A stretch of DNA of 40,801 nt from Pseudomonadota bacterium (lineage in GTDB: Bacteria; Pseudomonadota; Alphaproteobacteria; Sphingomonadales; Sphingomonadaceae). Made by a program: the position numbers and the translations under genes. Where the stretch lies: assembly GCA_023426225.1 (NCBI GenBank), contig JAFABD010000206.1, forward strand, positions 1-40,801, written 5' to 3'. The notes under the pieces are model-generated. The model worked only from the letters and a program-made list of their open reading frames with translations, was not told the origin of the DNA and searched no databases. This document shows, piece by piece, positions 15,956 to 24,522 of this stretch (position 1 is the stretch's first letter; every line of letters starts with the position of its first letter).

Positions 15956-16095
15956 GCCGTTTCCTACCGGCCGATACAAAAAGGTCAACGCGATATTCGT
16001 CCCCGGGCCAGCGTCGTGAACACGTCGCCACAGGAGCGCGCGAAAACGTTGCGAAACTGCAACGCCTGGCGAAGATCAGGGTTAAACTGAACTGA

Positions 16096-16160
16096 CCAGT
16101 ACGCCCACATCTTGACGCGTTCCCGACGTCAGCCTAGCGGAATGTACCCCCCAGTACGGT
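16096..16160 (+). promoter_or_regulatory. Putative promoter/operator region with repeated CCAGTACG and GTACC-N4-AGTAC
   Basis: CCAGTACG occurs at 16096-16103 and again at 16151-16158. TTGACG (16112-16117) with a 17-bp spacer to TAGCGG (16135-16140) could be a weak promoter for the gene at 16169. GTACCCCCCAGTAC (16144-16157) lies at the expected transcription start and matches the motif in the divergent promoter (GTACC-N4-RGTA). Confidence 0.35.
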
Positions 16161-16168
16161 TATTGCCC

Positions 16169-16522
16169 ATGTTCGTCCCCCCTTCCCTGACCGGTCAGCC
16201 GATCGACGCCCCCGCCGATGCAGGCCGCAATCACTTTCCCGCGCCGCTGTCCGAACTCGAACAGATGGCTTTGGCGATCGGTCTTCGCGACGCGGCGGCC
16301 GACGCCGGCTGGATCCGCTTCGTGCCGCGAGCCTTGCGCGGGCTGCTGCGCCACCCGACGCTGCCGCTTTCGCGCCCGGCGCTGGAGGCGCTGCGCGGCT
16401 ATGCCCACCATCGCGACGGCCGCAATACTACGGCCGCCGGAAACGCACGGGCGGCATTGATCGAACATGGCCACGACGTCGATCATGTCGACCAGATGAT
16501 CGCCCGGTTGCGCGCCGAATAG
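16169..16522 (+). CDS. Conserved hypothetical protein, apparent paralogue of the gene at 15387-15809
   Basis: A 117-residue protein of unknown function. LSELEQMALAIGLRDA, RFVPRALRGLL and LSRPALEALRGYAHHRDG align with the divergent neighbour, and both end in a short helix with IARLRA or IARAR. There is no signal peptide and no membrane segment. The frame also has an ATG at 16142 (MYPPVRLLPM) and a TTG at 16112; neither has a good ribosome site. I prefer 16169 because the putative operator and transcription start would lie upstream of it. Downstream, 126 bp separate it from the GGDEF/EAL gene. Confidence 0.6.
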   Translation: MFVPPSLTGQPIDAPADAGRNHFPAPLSELEQMALAIGLRDAAADAGWIRFVPRALRGLLRHPTLPLSRPALEALRGYAHHRDGRNTTAAGNARAALIEHGHDVDHVDQMIARLRAE

Positions 16523-16648
16523 GCTGCTTGCGACGGCGGCGGCCGCATCGCACCCGGTCTACGTATTTTACCGGGAGCCGCGGTTATCCGCACTGCAACG
16601 GGCGGAAGGCAGGGATGATTGTCCCCGCCCCAATGCAGGACCTTCCCC

Positions 16649-18493
16649 GTGCTTCTCCCGCTCCAGAACGTCATTCTCGAGATGGTGGCGAAGGGAGAAT
16701 CGCTGCAACGGATCACCGACCGGCTCTGTCACGAGGTTGCGGCCCTGTCGCCCGAGGTCGTGGTGAGCGTCCTCACTGTCGACGGTGCCGGGCGGCTGCA
16801 TCCGCTCGCGGCGCCCACCCTGCCCGACCATTACCAGCAGGCGATCGACGGCATGGCGATCGGTCCGCGCGCGGGGTCGTGCGGCACGGCCGCCTATCTG
16901 CGCGCACCGGTGGTCGTTACCGATATCGAGACCGACCTGCGTTGGGCCCGTTACAAGTCGCTGGCTTTGCCGTTGGGATTGCGCGCCTGCTGGTCGACGC
17001 CGATCTTCGGCACCCGCGGCCATGTCATCGGCACCTTCGCCTTCTATTACCGGACCTGCCGCGGGCCGACCAAATTCGAAAAGTCGCTGGTCGCCACCTG
17101 TGTCCATCTCTGCGCGATCGCGATCGAGCATGATCGGTGGTGCGCCGAGCAGGAGCACCGCGCGCTTCACGACGCGCTGACCGGGCTGCCCAACCGCGCG
17201 GCCTTCACCGCCGCGATCGAGGCGCTGTCGTGCGAGGAGCCGGGCAGTTGGGGTGTCATGCTGGTCGATCTCGACAATCTGAAGACCGTCAACGACACGT
17301 TCGGCCATGGCGCCGGTGACGAGTTGATCCGCCACGCCGCGACGGCGATCGCGCAGGCGACGCTGCCCGACAAGACGTTCCGTCTGGGCGGCGACGAGTT
17401 CGCGGTGGTCGTCCAGACCCCCACCGCGCTGGAGAATATGGAGGCCGCGGCCGCCCATCTCCTCGCCGCGCTCGAACAGCCGACCGCGCACGAGGGACAT
17501 TTGCTCGTCCCGCGCGGGACGATCGGCGGTGCCACCCTGGGCCGCGAGGATCGCACCCCCGAGTCGGTACGCCGCAATGCCGATTTCGCCCTGTACCACG
17601 CCAAGGAGACGCGCCGCGGCGGCTTCATCCGATACTGGCCGGGAATCGGAACGCGGATGCTCCGGCGGCTCGAGTCGGTCCGACGCGTCGAGATGGCGCT
17701 GGCCGAGGACCGCGTGATCGCGCATTACCAGCCGCTGTTCGACCTGCTGACCGGACAGATCGTGGGTTTCGAGACGCTGTGCCGGATTCGCGAGGGCGAC
17801 ACGATCGTCGCCGCCGCAGGATTTCAGGACGCATTGCACGACGGCCAGATCGCGACGGCGATCACCGAACGCATCCTGAGCAGCGTGGCAGCGGATCTTG
17901 CGCACTGGCGGACGATGGGACTGCCCGCCGTTCCCGTCGCGCTCAATCTCGCCCCTGCCGACTTCCGCGCGGGCCAGTTGCCCGGGCGAATCGCGCAGGC
18001 GATGGCCGCACGCGGCGCGCCGCTCGACCAGCTTGTCGTCGAGGTGACCGAGGCCGTCTATCTCGGTCCCGGCGAGGATGCCTTTGCCGAGACGATCCGC
18101 GAGCTTCGCGCCTGTGGCATCGGCGTCGCGCTCGACGATTTCGGCACCGGTTTCGCCTCGCTCACGCACCTTCTGACGGTGCCGGTCGACTATCTGAAGA
18201 TCGACCGATCGTTCGTCGCGCAACTCGTTCACAGCCGCGCGAGCCGCGCGATCGTCGAAGGGGTCATCCACATCTCGCGCGAGCTCGACATCCGCGTCAC
18301 CGCCGAGGGGATCGAGACCGAGGCGCAGGCCCAGGCACTGCGCGACATCGGCTGCGCGATCGGCCAGGGCTATCTGTTCTCGCCGCCAGTCGACGTCGAA
18401 GCGGCCACGACGATGCTGCGCGCCAGCCCGAGCATCGTCGCGCGGACGAGCAAGGGCAGGCGCCGCGAGCCGCAGGTGCCCCTGATCCACTGA
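16649..18493 (+). CDS. GAF-GGDEF-EAL cyclic-di-GMP signalling protein
   Basis: A 614-residue soluble protein. The N-terminal GAF domain (about 5-160; LHPLAAPTLPDHYQQAIDG, GSCGTAAYLRAPVVVTDIE, LPLGLRACWSTPI) would sense a small ligand. The GGDEF domain has an intact GGDEF motif at 247-251. The EAL domain has Glu in ETL (375-377, instead of EAL), then VALNLAPADFR, VVEVTEAVYL, LDDFGTGFASL, LKIDRSF and AEGIETEAQ. The metal-binding residues look intact, so both diguanylate cyclase and phosphodiesterase activity are possible. GTG 16649 has AGGA 7 nt upstream and a TTG at 16619 is possible. The region from 16523 to 16648 shows no gene. Confidence 0.9.
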   Translation: MLLPLQNVILEMVAKGESLQRITDRLCHEVAALSPEVVVSVLTVDGAGRLHPLAAPTLPDHYQQAIDGMAIGPRAGSCGTAAYLRAPVVVTDIETDLRWARYKSLALPLGLRACWSTPIFGTRGHVIGTFAFYYRTCRGPTKFEKSLVATCVHLCAIAIEHDRWCAEQEHRALHDALTGLPNRAAFTAAIEALSCEEPGSWGVMLVDLDNLKTVNDTFGHGAGDELIRHAATAIAQATLPDKTFRLGGDEFAVVVQTPTALENMEAAAAHLLAALEQPTAHEGHLLVPRGTIGGATLGREDRTPESVRRNADFALYHAKETRRGGFIRYWPGIGTRMLRRLESVRRVEMALAEDRVIAHYQPLFDLLTGQIVGFETLCRIREGDTIVAAAGFQDALHDGQIATAITERILSSVAADLAHWRTMGLPAVPVALNLAPADFRAGQLPGRIAQAMAARGAPLDQLVVEVTEAVYLGPGEDAFAETIRELRACGIGVALDDFGTGFASLTHLLTVPVDYLKIDRSFVAQLVHSRASRAIVEGVIHISRELDIRVTAEGIETEAQAQALRDIGCAIGQGYLFSPPVDVEAATTMLRASPSIVARTSKGRRREPQVPLIH

Positions 18494-18515
18494 TCCAATT
18501 GATCCACTGATCCAC
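18483..18515. repeat. Four tandem copies of TGATCCA at the end of the GGDEF/EAL gene
   Basis: Units TGATCCAC, TGATCCAAT, TGATCCAC and TGATCCAC follow each other directly. The first encodes the last residues and the second contains the stop codon (TGA at 18491). The unit length varies between 8 and 9 bp, which suggests slippage. Confidence 0.8.
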
Positions 18516-18667
18516 TGGCGCCGGCGGCGATCGATGCCGCCGGACGCGCGCGATCGACAGGGGGGGCCTCGGTGACCCGGTTCCCGGAAAGATGCACCTT
18601 CGCCACCTCGACAAGCGACGGCGCCATCATATCTTGGCGGCTCCACCAACCAAGATCACAGGATGCC

Positions 18668-19705
18668 ATGCCGCAGAGCCAGACCGTCAACCGCCAGTGG
18701 ACGCTTGCGCGTCGCCCCGTCGGCGAACCCGATTCCGAAACGCTGCGCCTGGTCGAGAGCGCGGTACCGCAGCCGGCGCCGGGCGAGATGCTGTTGCGCA
18801 CCGAATATCTGTCGCTCGACCCCTATATGCGCGGCCGGATGAGCGACGCCCCCTCCTATGCCGCACCCGTCGAGATCGGCGGCGTGATGGTCGGCGGCAC
18901 CGTCGCGCGGGTCGTTGCGGGGGATGTGCCCGGCTTTGCACCGGGCGACTGGGTGCTGAGTTTCAGCGGCTGGCAGGACTATGCGCTGTCGAACGGCCAG
19001 GGCGTGATCAACCTCGGCGCGTCGCCCGAACGCCCGTCATGGGCGCTGGGCGTGCTCGGGATGCCCGGGCTGACCGCCTATGCCGGCCTGACGCAGATCG
19101 GCGAGCCCAAGCCGGGCGAGACGCTGGTCGTCGCCGCGGCGACCGGCCCGGTGGGCGCGACGGTGGGGCAGATCGGCAAGATCCTCGGTTGCCGGGTCGT
19201 CGGCGTGGCCGGTGGCACCGACAAATGCGCCCATGCCGTCGAGACGCTGGGTTTCAATGCGTGCATCGACCATCGCGCGGATGATTTTGCCGAACAGCTC
19301 AAGGCCGCCTGCCCGGAGGGAATCGACATCTATTTCGAGAATGTCGGCGGCAAGGTGCTCGACGGCGTGCTGCCGCTGCTCAACACGCGTGCGCGCCTGC
19401 CGTTGTGCGGATTGATCTCGCAATACAACGCGACGCGGCTGCCCGATGGCCCCGACCGGCTCAACTGGTTGATGGGGCTGGCGCTTCGCAAGCGGCTGAC
19501 GATCCGCGGCTTCATCGTGTTCGACGACTTCGGGCACCTCTACCCCGAGTTCGCCCAGCGCGTCGGCGGCTGGGTCGCCGAGGGGCGCATTCGGTATCGC
19601 GAGGAAGTGATCGACGGGCTCGAGAACGCGCCGGAGGCATTTGTCGGGCTGTTGCGCGGGGAAAACTTCGGCAAGCGCGTGATCCGCGTCGGCACCGACG
19701 CCTGA
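18668..19705 (+). CDS. NADP-dependent oxidoreductase (zinc-free MDR family, CurA/YncB-like)
   Basis: A 345-residue medium-chain reductase without zinc ligands. Its family reduces alpha,beta-unsaturated ketones and aldehydes with NADPH. Family signatures are LSLDPYMRGRMSD, GVLGMPGLTAYAGL, the nucleotide-binding VAAATGPVGATVGQIGK, then GIDIYFENVGGKVLDGVLP and the C-terminal GENFGKRVIRVG. The ATG at 18668 (MPQSQTVNRQW) has AGGA 4-5 nt upstream; the reading frame extends to a GTG at 18572, but the added residues have no family similarity. It stands alone, followed by two terminator-like hairpins and the convergent clpX. Confidence 0.92.
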   Translation: MPQSQTVNRQWTLARRPVGEPDSETLRLVESAVPQPAPGEMLLRTEYLSLDPYMRGRMSDAPSYAAPVEIGGVMVGGTVARVVAGDVPGFAPGDWVLSFSGWQDYALSNGQGVINLGASPERPSWALGVLGMPGLTAYAGLTQIGEPKPGETLVVAAATGPVGATVGQIGKILGCRVVGVAGGTDKCAHAVETLGFNACIDHRADDFAEQLKAACPEGIDIYFENVGGKVLDGVLPLLNTRARLPLCGLISQYNATRLPDGPDRLNWLMGLALRKRLTIRGFIVFDDFGHLYPEFAQRVGGWVAEGRIRYREEVIDGLENAPEAFVGLLRGENFGKRVIRVGTDA

Positions 19706-19708
19706 ACG

Positions 19709-19744
19709 CGAGGGGTGCCCGCGTTGCCGGGCGCCCCTTTCCCG
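19709..19744 (+). terminator. Imperfect hairpin after the oxidoreductase gene
   Basis: AGGGGTGCCCG and CGGGCGCCCCTTT flank a short loop just after the stop codon at 19705; one mismatch lies in the stem. The right arm runs into a short T-run. Confidence 0.5.
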
Positions 19745-19765
19745 CAGGAAAAGGCGTGACAACAG

Positions 19766-19804
19766 AAACGGCGCTCCGGTTTCCCGAAGCGCCGTTTCGT
19801 TTTT
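19766..19804 (+). terminator. Rho-independent terminator between the oxidoreductase gene and clpX
   Basis: AAACGGCGCT (19766-19775) pairs perfectly with AGCGCCGTTT (19788-19797), followed by CGTTTTT. It ends the plus-strand oxidoreductase transcript. Its symmetry also allows partial function for clpX, which ends 31 bp away on the minus strand. Confidence 0.75.
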
Positions 19805-19834
19805 CATCGCCTCGATGGGGCCAGGCAGCGCCGG

Positions 19835-21100
19835 TCAGGCCGCGTCGCCGGTCTTTTCCTTCTTGGCATAGACGCGGACCGGTTCCTTGCGGCCGTCGAC
19901 CACGTCCTTGTCCACCATCACCTCGTCGACCCCGACCATGCTCGGCAGGTCGAACATCGTGTCGAGCAGGATGCCCTCGAGGATCGAACGCAGGCCGCGC
20001 GCGCCGGTCTTGCGTTCGATCGCCTTCTTGGCGATCGCGGTAAGCGCGTCGTCGGTGAAGCCGAGGCGCACGCCCTCCATGTCGAACAGCTTCTGATACT
20101 GTTTGACCAGCGCGTTCTTCGGCTCGGTGAGGATCTTGATCAGCGCCTCGACGTCGAGATCCTCGAGCGTCGCGATCACCGGCAGACGGCCGACGAATTC
20201 GGGGATCAGGCCGAACTTGAGCAGATCCTCCGGCTCGGTCTGGCGGAGCAGCTCGCCGGTGCGGCGCTCGTCGGGAGCTGCGACATGCGCGCCGAAGCCG
20301 ATCGACTTGCCCTGCAGACGGTCGCCGATGATCTTCTCCAGGCCCGAAAAGGCGCCGCCGCAGATGAACAGGATGTTCGTCGTGTCCACCTGCAGGAACT
20401 CCTGCTGCGGGTGCTTGCGGCCGCCCTGCGGCGGAACGCTGGCGGTGGTGCCTTCCATCAGCTTGAGCAGCGCCTGCTGCACGCCCTCGCCCGACACGTC
20501 GCGCGTGATCGACGGATTCTCGGCCTTGCGGCTGATCTTGTCGATCTCGTCGATGTAGACGATGCCGCGCTGGGCCCGCTCGACATTGTAGTCGCTGGCC
20601 TGGAGCAGCTTGAGGATGATGTTCTCCACGTCCTCGCCGACATAGCCGGCTTCGGTGAGCGTGGTGGCATCGGCCATGGTGAACGGCACGTCGAGGATGC
20701 GCGCCAGCGTCTGCGCCAGCAGCGTCTTGCCGCAGCCGGTGGGGCCGACGAGCAGGATGTTCGACTTGGCGAGCTCGACATCGGCACCCTTGGCGCCGTG
20801 GTTCAGCCGCTTGTAATGGTTATGCACCGCGACCGAGAGAACGCGCTTCGCCTTCTTCTGGCCGATGACGTAATCGTCGAGCACGTCGCAGATTTCCTGC
20901 GGCGTGGGGACGCCTCCGTCCTTCTTCGACACCAGCGCGGACTTGGTTTCTTCGCGGATAATGTCGTTGCAGAGCTCGACACACTCGTCGCAGATGAAAA
21001 CGGTCGGGCCGGCGATGAGCTTGCGGACTTCGTGCTGCGACTTTCCACAGAACGAGCAGTAGAGCGTGCTCTTGGAGTCGCCGCCGCTGAGCTTGGTCAT
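19835..21100 (-). CDS. clpX: ATP-dependent Clp protease ATP-binding subunit ClpX
   Basis: A 421-residue AAA+ unfoldase that feeds substrates to ClpP. The N-terminal zinc domain has Cys15, Cys18, Cys37 and Cys40. Walker A is GPTGCGKT (119-126), the pore loop is GYVGED (152-157), Walker B is GIVYIDEIDKI, and the ClpP-contacting IGF loop is in GKSIGFGAHV. Sensor-2 and the C-terminal domain (GARGLRSILE) are complete, and the length is that of the family. The gene lies 145 bp downstream of clpP on the same strand; no lon gene follows. Confidence 0.98.
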   Translation of the reverse strand: MTKLSGGDSKSTLYCSFCGKSQHEVRKLIAGPTVFICDECVELCNDIIREETKSALVSKKDGGVPTPQEICDVLDDYVIGQKKAKRVLSVAVHNHYKRLNHGAKGADVELAKSNILLVGPTGCGKTLLAQTLARILDVPFTMADATTLTEAGYVGEDVENIILKLLQASDYNVERAQRGIVYIDEIDKISRKAENPSITRDVSGEGVQQALLKLMEGTTASVPPQGGRKHPQQEFLQVDTTNILFICGGAFSGLEKIIGDRLQGKSIGFGAHVAAPDERRTGELLRQTEPEDLLKFGLIPEFVGRLPVIATLEDLDVEALIKILTEPKNALVKQYQKLFDMEGVRLGFTDDALTAIAKKAIERKTGARGLRSILEGILLDTMFDLPSMVGVDEVMVDKDVVDGRKEPVRVYAKKEKTGDAA

Positions 21101-21201
21101 TCAATCCATCCTTTACGCGCCGAACGCGTACAATACCCGCCATCCTACACGCGGGAGTCCGTCCGGCAAACCATAATCGGTACCGCGGCCCGCGGTTCCG
21201 T

Positions 21202-21230
21202 CCGTCCGCGGACACAGGGTCCGCGAACGG
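21202..21230 (-). terminator. Stem-loop in the clpP-clpX spacer
   Basis: CCGTTCGCGGAC and GTCCGCGGACGG (minus strand) pair over 12 bp with one mismatch and a 5-nt loop, 15 bp after the clpP stop. A second, shorter hairpin ACCGCG-gcc-CGCGGT stands beside it (21182-21196). There is no T-run, so this may be a processing or attenuation site, not a full terminator. Confidence 0.4.
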
Positions 21231-21245
21231 ATATCATAGCAGATT

Positions 21246-21893
21246 TTACGAAGCGGCCGGGGTGCTGGCGTCGTCGCTCGGCACCGGGCGCTTCTCGTAC
21301 ACCTCGTCAACCAGGCCGAATGCCTTGGCTTCGTCGGCCGAAAGGAAGGTGTCACGGTCCATCGCACGCTCGATCTTTTCGAGCGGCTGGCCGGTATATT
21401 TGGCATAGAGATCGTTCATCCGCTGACGGATGCGCAGGATCTCCTTCGCCTGGATCTCGATATCCGACGCCATGCCCTGCGCACCGCCCGACGGTTGGTG
21501 AACCATGATGCGCGCATTGGTGAGCGCGACGCGCATGCCCGGCTCGCCGCTCGCGAGCAGGAACGACCCCATCGAGGCGGCCTGCCCGATGCAGACGGTG
21601 CCGACCTTGGGGCGGATATACTGCATGGTGTCGTGGATCGCCATGCCGGCCGTCACCACGCCGCCCGGCGAGTTGATGTACATCCAGATGTCCTTCTTCG
21701 GATTTTCCGATTCCAGGAACAGCAGCTGGGCGGTGATCAGCGAGGCCATGTTATCCTCGACCGGGCCGGTCACGAACACGATCCGCTCACGCAGCAGGCG
21801 CGAATAGATGTCAAAGCTGCGCTCGCCGCGGCTCGACTGTTCGATGACGATGGGAACGAGGCCGTCGGTGATCTGACCGGAAAGCGGGTGCAT
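21246..21893 (-). CDS. clpP: ATP-dependent Clp protease proteolytic subunit ClpP
   Basis: A 215-residue serine protease that forms the tetradecameric chamber served by ClpX. The triad is Ser107 (GQAASMGSFLL), His132 (MVHQPSGGAQG) and Asp181 (DRDTFLSADEA), and the N-terminal processing region ends before VIEQSSRGERSFDIYSRLL. The ATG at 21893 (MHPLSGQITDG) is chosen because similarity begins there; the open frame upstream overlaps the divergent glycosyltransferase gene. A 142-bp spacer to that gene must hold its promoter. It is separated from tig by two glycosyltransferase genes. Confidence 0.97.
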   Translation of the reverse strand: MHPLSGQITDGLVPIVIEQSSRGERSFDIYSRLLRERIVFVTGPVEDNMASLITAQLLFLESENPKKDIWMYINSPGGVVTAGMAIHDTMQYIRPKVGTVCIGQAASMGSFLLASGEPGMRVALTNARIMVHQPSGGAQGMASDIEIQAKEILRIRQRMNDLYAKYTGQPLEKIERAMDRDTFLSADEAKAFGLVDEVYEKRPVPSDDASTPAAS

Positions 21894-22035
21894 GTAGCGA
21901 TTTCTCGTGATGTTGTGTTTGCCCGGCCCAACATCGGGCCTCCGGCGCCAAGGCGCAAGGGGGGATGCGGCGAAAGCGGATATCCCCTGCGGCACGCGCG
22001 ACCTGCCGTTAACCACTTGCCGATATAGCGGGGCC

Positions 22036-23421
22036 GTGATCGCCACTCTGTCCCATTTCACCAGCGCGGCGCCGACGCCCGGCGGGCGCCGCGGCGTGGC
22101 GGCGACCTCGCCCCGCGGCCGCGTCGACGGAGGCGGGAACGGAGACAGGCGCTTTTTCGTCCTCGTCGCGCTGGCGGGCATCGTCATGCGCCTCTTGCCG
22201 CTCGTCGGCCTGAACGGCATGGCGGGCTTTCAGGGCGCCGGCGAGGCGACGCTGACGGCACGAACGCTGGCGGCAACCGGCGTGTTCGGCGACGCCTATT
22301 TTGCGGGACAAGGGCCGACGGCGCATCTGTTGCCCGTCTCCCCGACGATCGCCGCGCTGTTCTTCGCCGCTTTCGGCTATGCGAAGCCGCTTGCCAATCT
22401 GGGGCTGCTCGGCTGGTCGTTGTTGCAGACCTTTGCCAGCTATTGGCTCGTGCAGCGGTTGGCCTCGCCGTTGCGCCTGTCGCCGACCACGCAGCGCTGG
22501 GCGTTCGCGCTGATGTGCCTGGTGCCGGTCTACCTGCCGCAGGAGGTCGTCGATTTCCGCTATTGGGAGGGCGCGCTGGCGGTATGCCTTGCGATGCTGG
22601 CGCTCCACCGCATCCTGCGCCTGACCGAGATGGATGAAGTCGCGCCGAGGCAGTTGGCATATGGCGCGGCGCTTACCGCAGCGACCTTTTTCGTGAGTCC
22701 CATCGCCGGGGCCGCGCTCTATCTGTGCTGGGCCTGGTTTGCCGTCACGCGGCTGCCGTGGCGCCGCGCGCTCTTCCTTGCCGCCAGCGCGACCGCGGCG
22801 CTGGTGCTTGTCCTTGCGCCCTGGGCGATCCGGAACACAGTCGTTCTCGGCAGCCCGGTGCTGATCCGCAGCAATTTCGGGCTGGAACTCGCCATCGGCA
22901 ATCACCCCGGCGCCGACGACCCGTCGCGCGCGCCTGCGGACCGCTATGCAACGCGTCTGGCGAGCATACACCCCTATCACAACGCCGAGGCCCGCGCGCA
23001 GATGCGCGCCGCAGGCGGCGAGGTCGCCTATTCGCGGCAACTGGGCGCCGCCGCGGCCCAATGGATTGCCCGGCACCCGCTCCGCTTTGCGACGCTGGCG
23101 GCCGGACGGGTACGCGATTTCTTCTTCCCCCCGGTGTGGGAAATGTACTTCACCGGTACCGATCACATGATGGTGCCCCGCGCGGTCATCCTGTGCGTCG
23201 TCGCGATGCTCGGCCTCGCCCGGCTGGCAATCGGCCTGTCGCAACGGGAGAGCGGCTTTGCAACGGTCGCCCTGTACCTGATCGGCGTCGCCCTGCCCTA
23301 TGCGCTGGTTCAGCCGATCCCGCGCTATTCGTACCTCGCCTATGGACTGTTGATGCTGCTTGCGGTCGATCTGATCGTCAGAACGACCGCCGGCAAGCGG
23401 CCTGTCGCCGATCAGGCCTGA
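22036..23421 (+). CDS. Multi-pass membrane glycosyltransferase (GT39/ArnT-like)
   Basis: A 461-residue integral membrane protein with roughly ten hydrophobic segments (for example RRFFVLVALAGIVMRLLPL, ALTAATFFVSPIAGAALYL, AVILCVVAMLGLARLAIGL). A loop with TLTARTLAATGVFGDAYF after the first segment, and the sequence APWAIRNTVVLGSPVLIR, are typical of GT-C transferases that use polyprenyl-linked sugars. The GTG at 22036 is a guess: no strong ribosome site is visible, and Met near 22186 is an alternative. The gene converges with the GT2 gene, their 3' ends overlapping by 10 bp, which suggests both serve polyprenyl-phosphate sugar metabolism: the GT2 enzyme makes the donor and this one transfers it (inference). 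Confidence 0.72.
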   Translation: MIATLSHFTSAAPTPGGRRGVAATSPRGRVDGGGNGDRRFFVLVALAGIVMRLLPLVGLNGMAGFQGAGEATLTARTLAATGVFGDAYFAGQGPTAHLLPVSPTIAALFFAAFGYAKPLANLGLLGWSLLQTFASYWLVQRLASPLRLSPTTQRWAFALMCLVPVYLPQEVVDFRYWEGALAVCLAMLALHRILRLTEMDEVAPRQLAYGAALTAATFFVSPIAGAALYLCWAWFAVTRLPWRRALFLAASATAALVLVLAPWAIRNTVVLGSPVLIRSNFGLELAIGNHPGADDPSRAPADRYATRLASIHPYHNAEARAQMRAAGGEVAYSRQLGAAAAQWIARHPLRFATLAAGRVRDFFFPPVWEMYFTGTDHMMVPRAVILCVVAMLGLARLAIGLSQRESGFATVALYLIGVALPYALVQPIPRYSYLAYGLLMLLAVDLIVRTTAGKRPVADQA

Positions 23422-24344
23422 GGACCGCGCAAGGCGAGATAGGCGAGCCGCCGAACCTCCTGCCGGCCCCGCACCACGGTATCGAGGATCAGGCCCGCGA
23501 ACAGGTTGAGAAAGGCGAGGATCATCAGCCCGGTAACGAGCATCGCCGTCGGAAACCGCGGAACCAGCCCCGTTTCGAACCAGGTGACGAACAACGGCAC
23601 CACGAGCCCGAGCCCAACCAGCATGAACAGCGCCGCGATCAGCCCGAAGAAGAGCATCGGTCGTTCGATCCGATACAGCGTCGCGATCGTCCGCGCGATC
23701 CGCAACCCGTCCGAATAGGTGCTGAGCTTCGACACCGATCCTTCGGGCCGCGCGAAATAACGCGTCTCGACCTCGCCCACGGGCATCTTGAGTTGCAGTG
23801 CGTGGACGCTGATCTCGGTCTCGATCTCGAACCCGGCCGAGAGCACGGGAAAGCTCTTCACGAATCGCCGCGAAAACAGTCGATAGCCCGAAAAGATATC
23901 GGTGAAGGTGCGGCCGAACAGCCGGGCGAGAATGCCCGTCAGCGCACGATTGCCGAAACGGTGCCCGCGACGATAGGCCGCCTGTTCCTGCTCGACCCGG
24001 CAACCGACGACCATGTCGAGCCCCTCTTCCACCAACCGCGCGATCATCGCCGGGGCAGCGGCAGGGTCGTAGGTCGCGTCGCCGTCCGCCATCAGGTAAA
24101 GGTCGGCTTCGACATCGGCGAACATCCGCCGGACGACATGCCCCTTGCCCTGCATCCGTTCGGTGCGGACGACGGCGCCGGCCGCACGCGCCACCTCGAC
24201 GGTGCGGTCGCGGCTGTTGTTGTCGTAGACATAGATGGTTGCGCCGGGCAGCGCGGCACGGAAGCCGGCAATCGTCTGCGCGATCGCCGCTTCCTCGTTG
24301 TAGCAAGGCAGGAGTACCGCAATCCGCGGTTCAGGACTGGTCAT
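23412..24344 (-). CDS. Family 2 glycosyltransferase (polyprenyl-phosphate sugar synthase-like)
   Basis: A 310-residue protein with a cytoplasmic GT-A domain (about 1-230) and two C-terminal membrane segments (LFFGLIAALFMLVGLGLVV and LVTGLMILAFLNLFAGL). Motifs are AVLLPCYNEEAAIAQTI, YVYDNNSRDRTVEVAR, the metal-binding ADGDATYDP and SGYRLFSRRFVKSFP with FEIETEISVHAL, as in dolichol- or undecaprenyl-phosphate sugar transferases. It probably loads a sugar on undecaprenyl phosphate. Its end overlaps the convergent membrane transferase gene by 10 bp. The 178 bp upstream, up to tig, contain a hairpin but no gene. Confidence 0.87.
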   Translation of the reverse strand: MTSPEPRIAVLLPCYNEEAAIAQTIAGFRAALPGATIYVYDNNSRDRTVEVARAAGAVVRTERMQGKGHVVRRMFADVEADLYLMADGDATYDPAAAPAMIARLVEEGLDMVVGCRVEQEQAAYRRGHRFGNRALTGILARLFGRTFTDIFSGYRLFSRRFVKSFPVLSAGFEIETEISVHALQLKMPVGEVETRYFARPEGSVSKLSTYSDGLRIARTIATLYRIERPMLFFGLIAALFMLVGLGLVVPLFVTWFETGLVPRFPTAMLVTGLMILAFLNLFAGLILDTVVRGRQEVRRLAYLALRGPQA

Positions 24345-24425
24345 GGCGATGCCTTAGCCCCTCGGTGCCCGATCGGCGAGAGGGAAGCGCGTGGCCCGGT
24401 GTCTCGTCCAGCGCAGAAATGGCGA

Positions 24426-24453
24426 AGCGGCGCCGTCCCTAGCCGGCGCCGCT
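24426..24453 (-). terminator. Perfect stem-loop downstream of tig
   Basis: AGCGGCGCCG (24426-24435) and CGGCGCCGCT (24444-24453) form a perfect 10-bp stem with an 8-nt loop, 70 bp after the tig stop. On the minus strand it is followed by TCGCCATTTC, so it is a likely though T-poor terminator for tig. Confidence 0.5.
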
Positions 24454-24522
24454 CCTACCTGTCGCCGCGCGCGCCCTCGTCGCGTGCGGCCCGTCCCGCC
24501 CGGGGCGGTGACGGAAAGAGGA

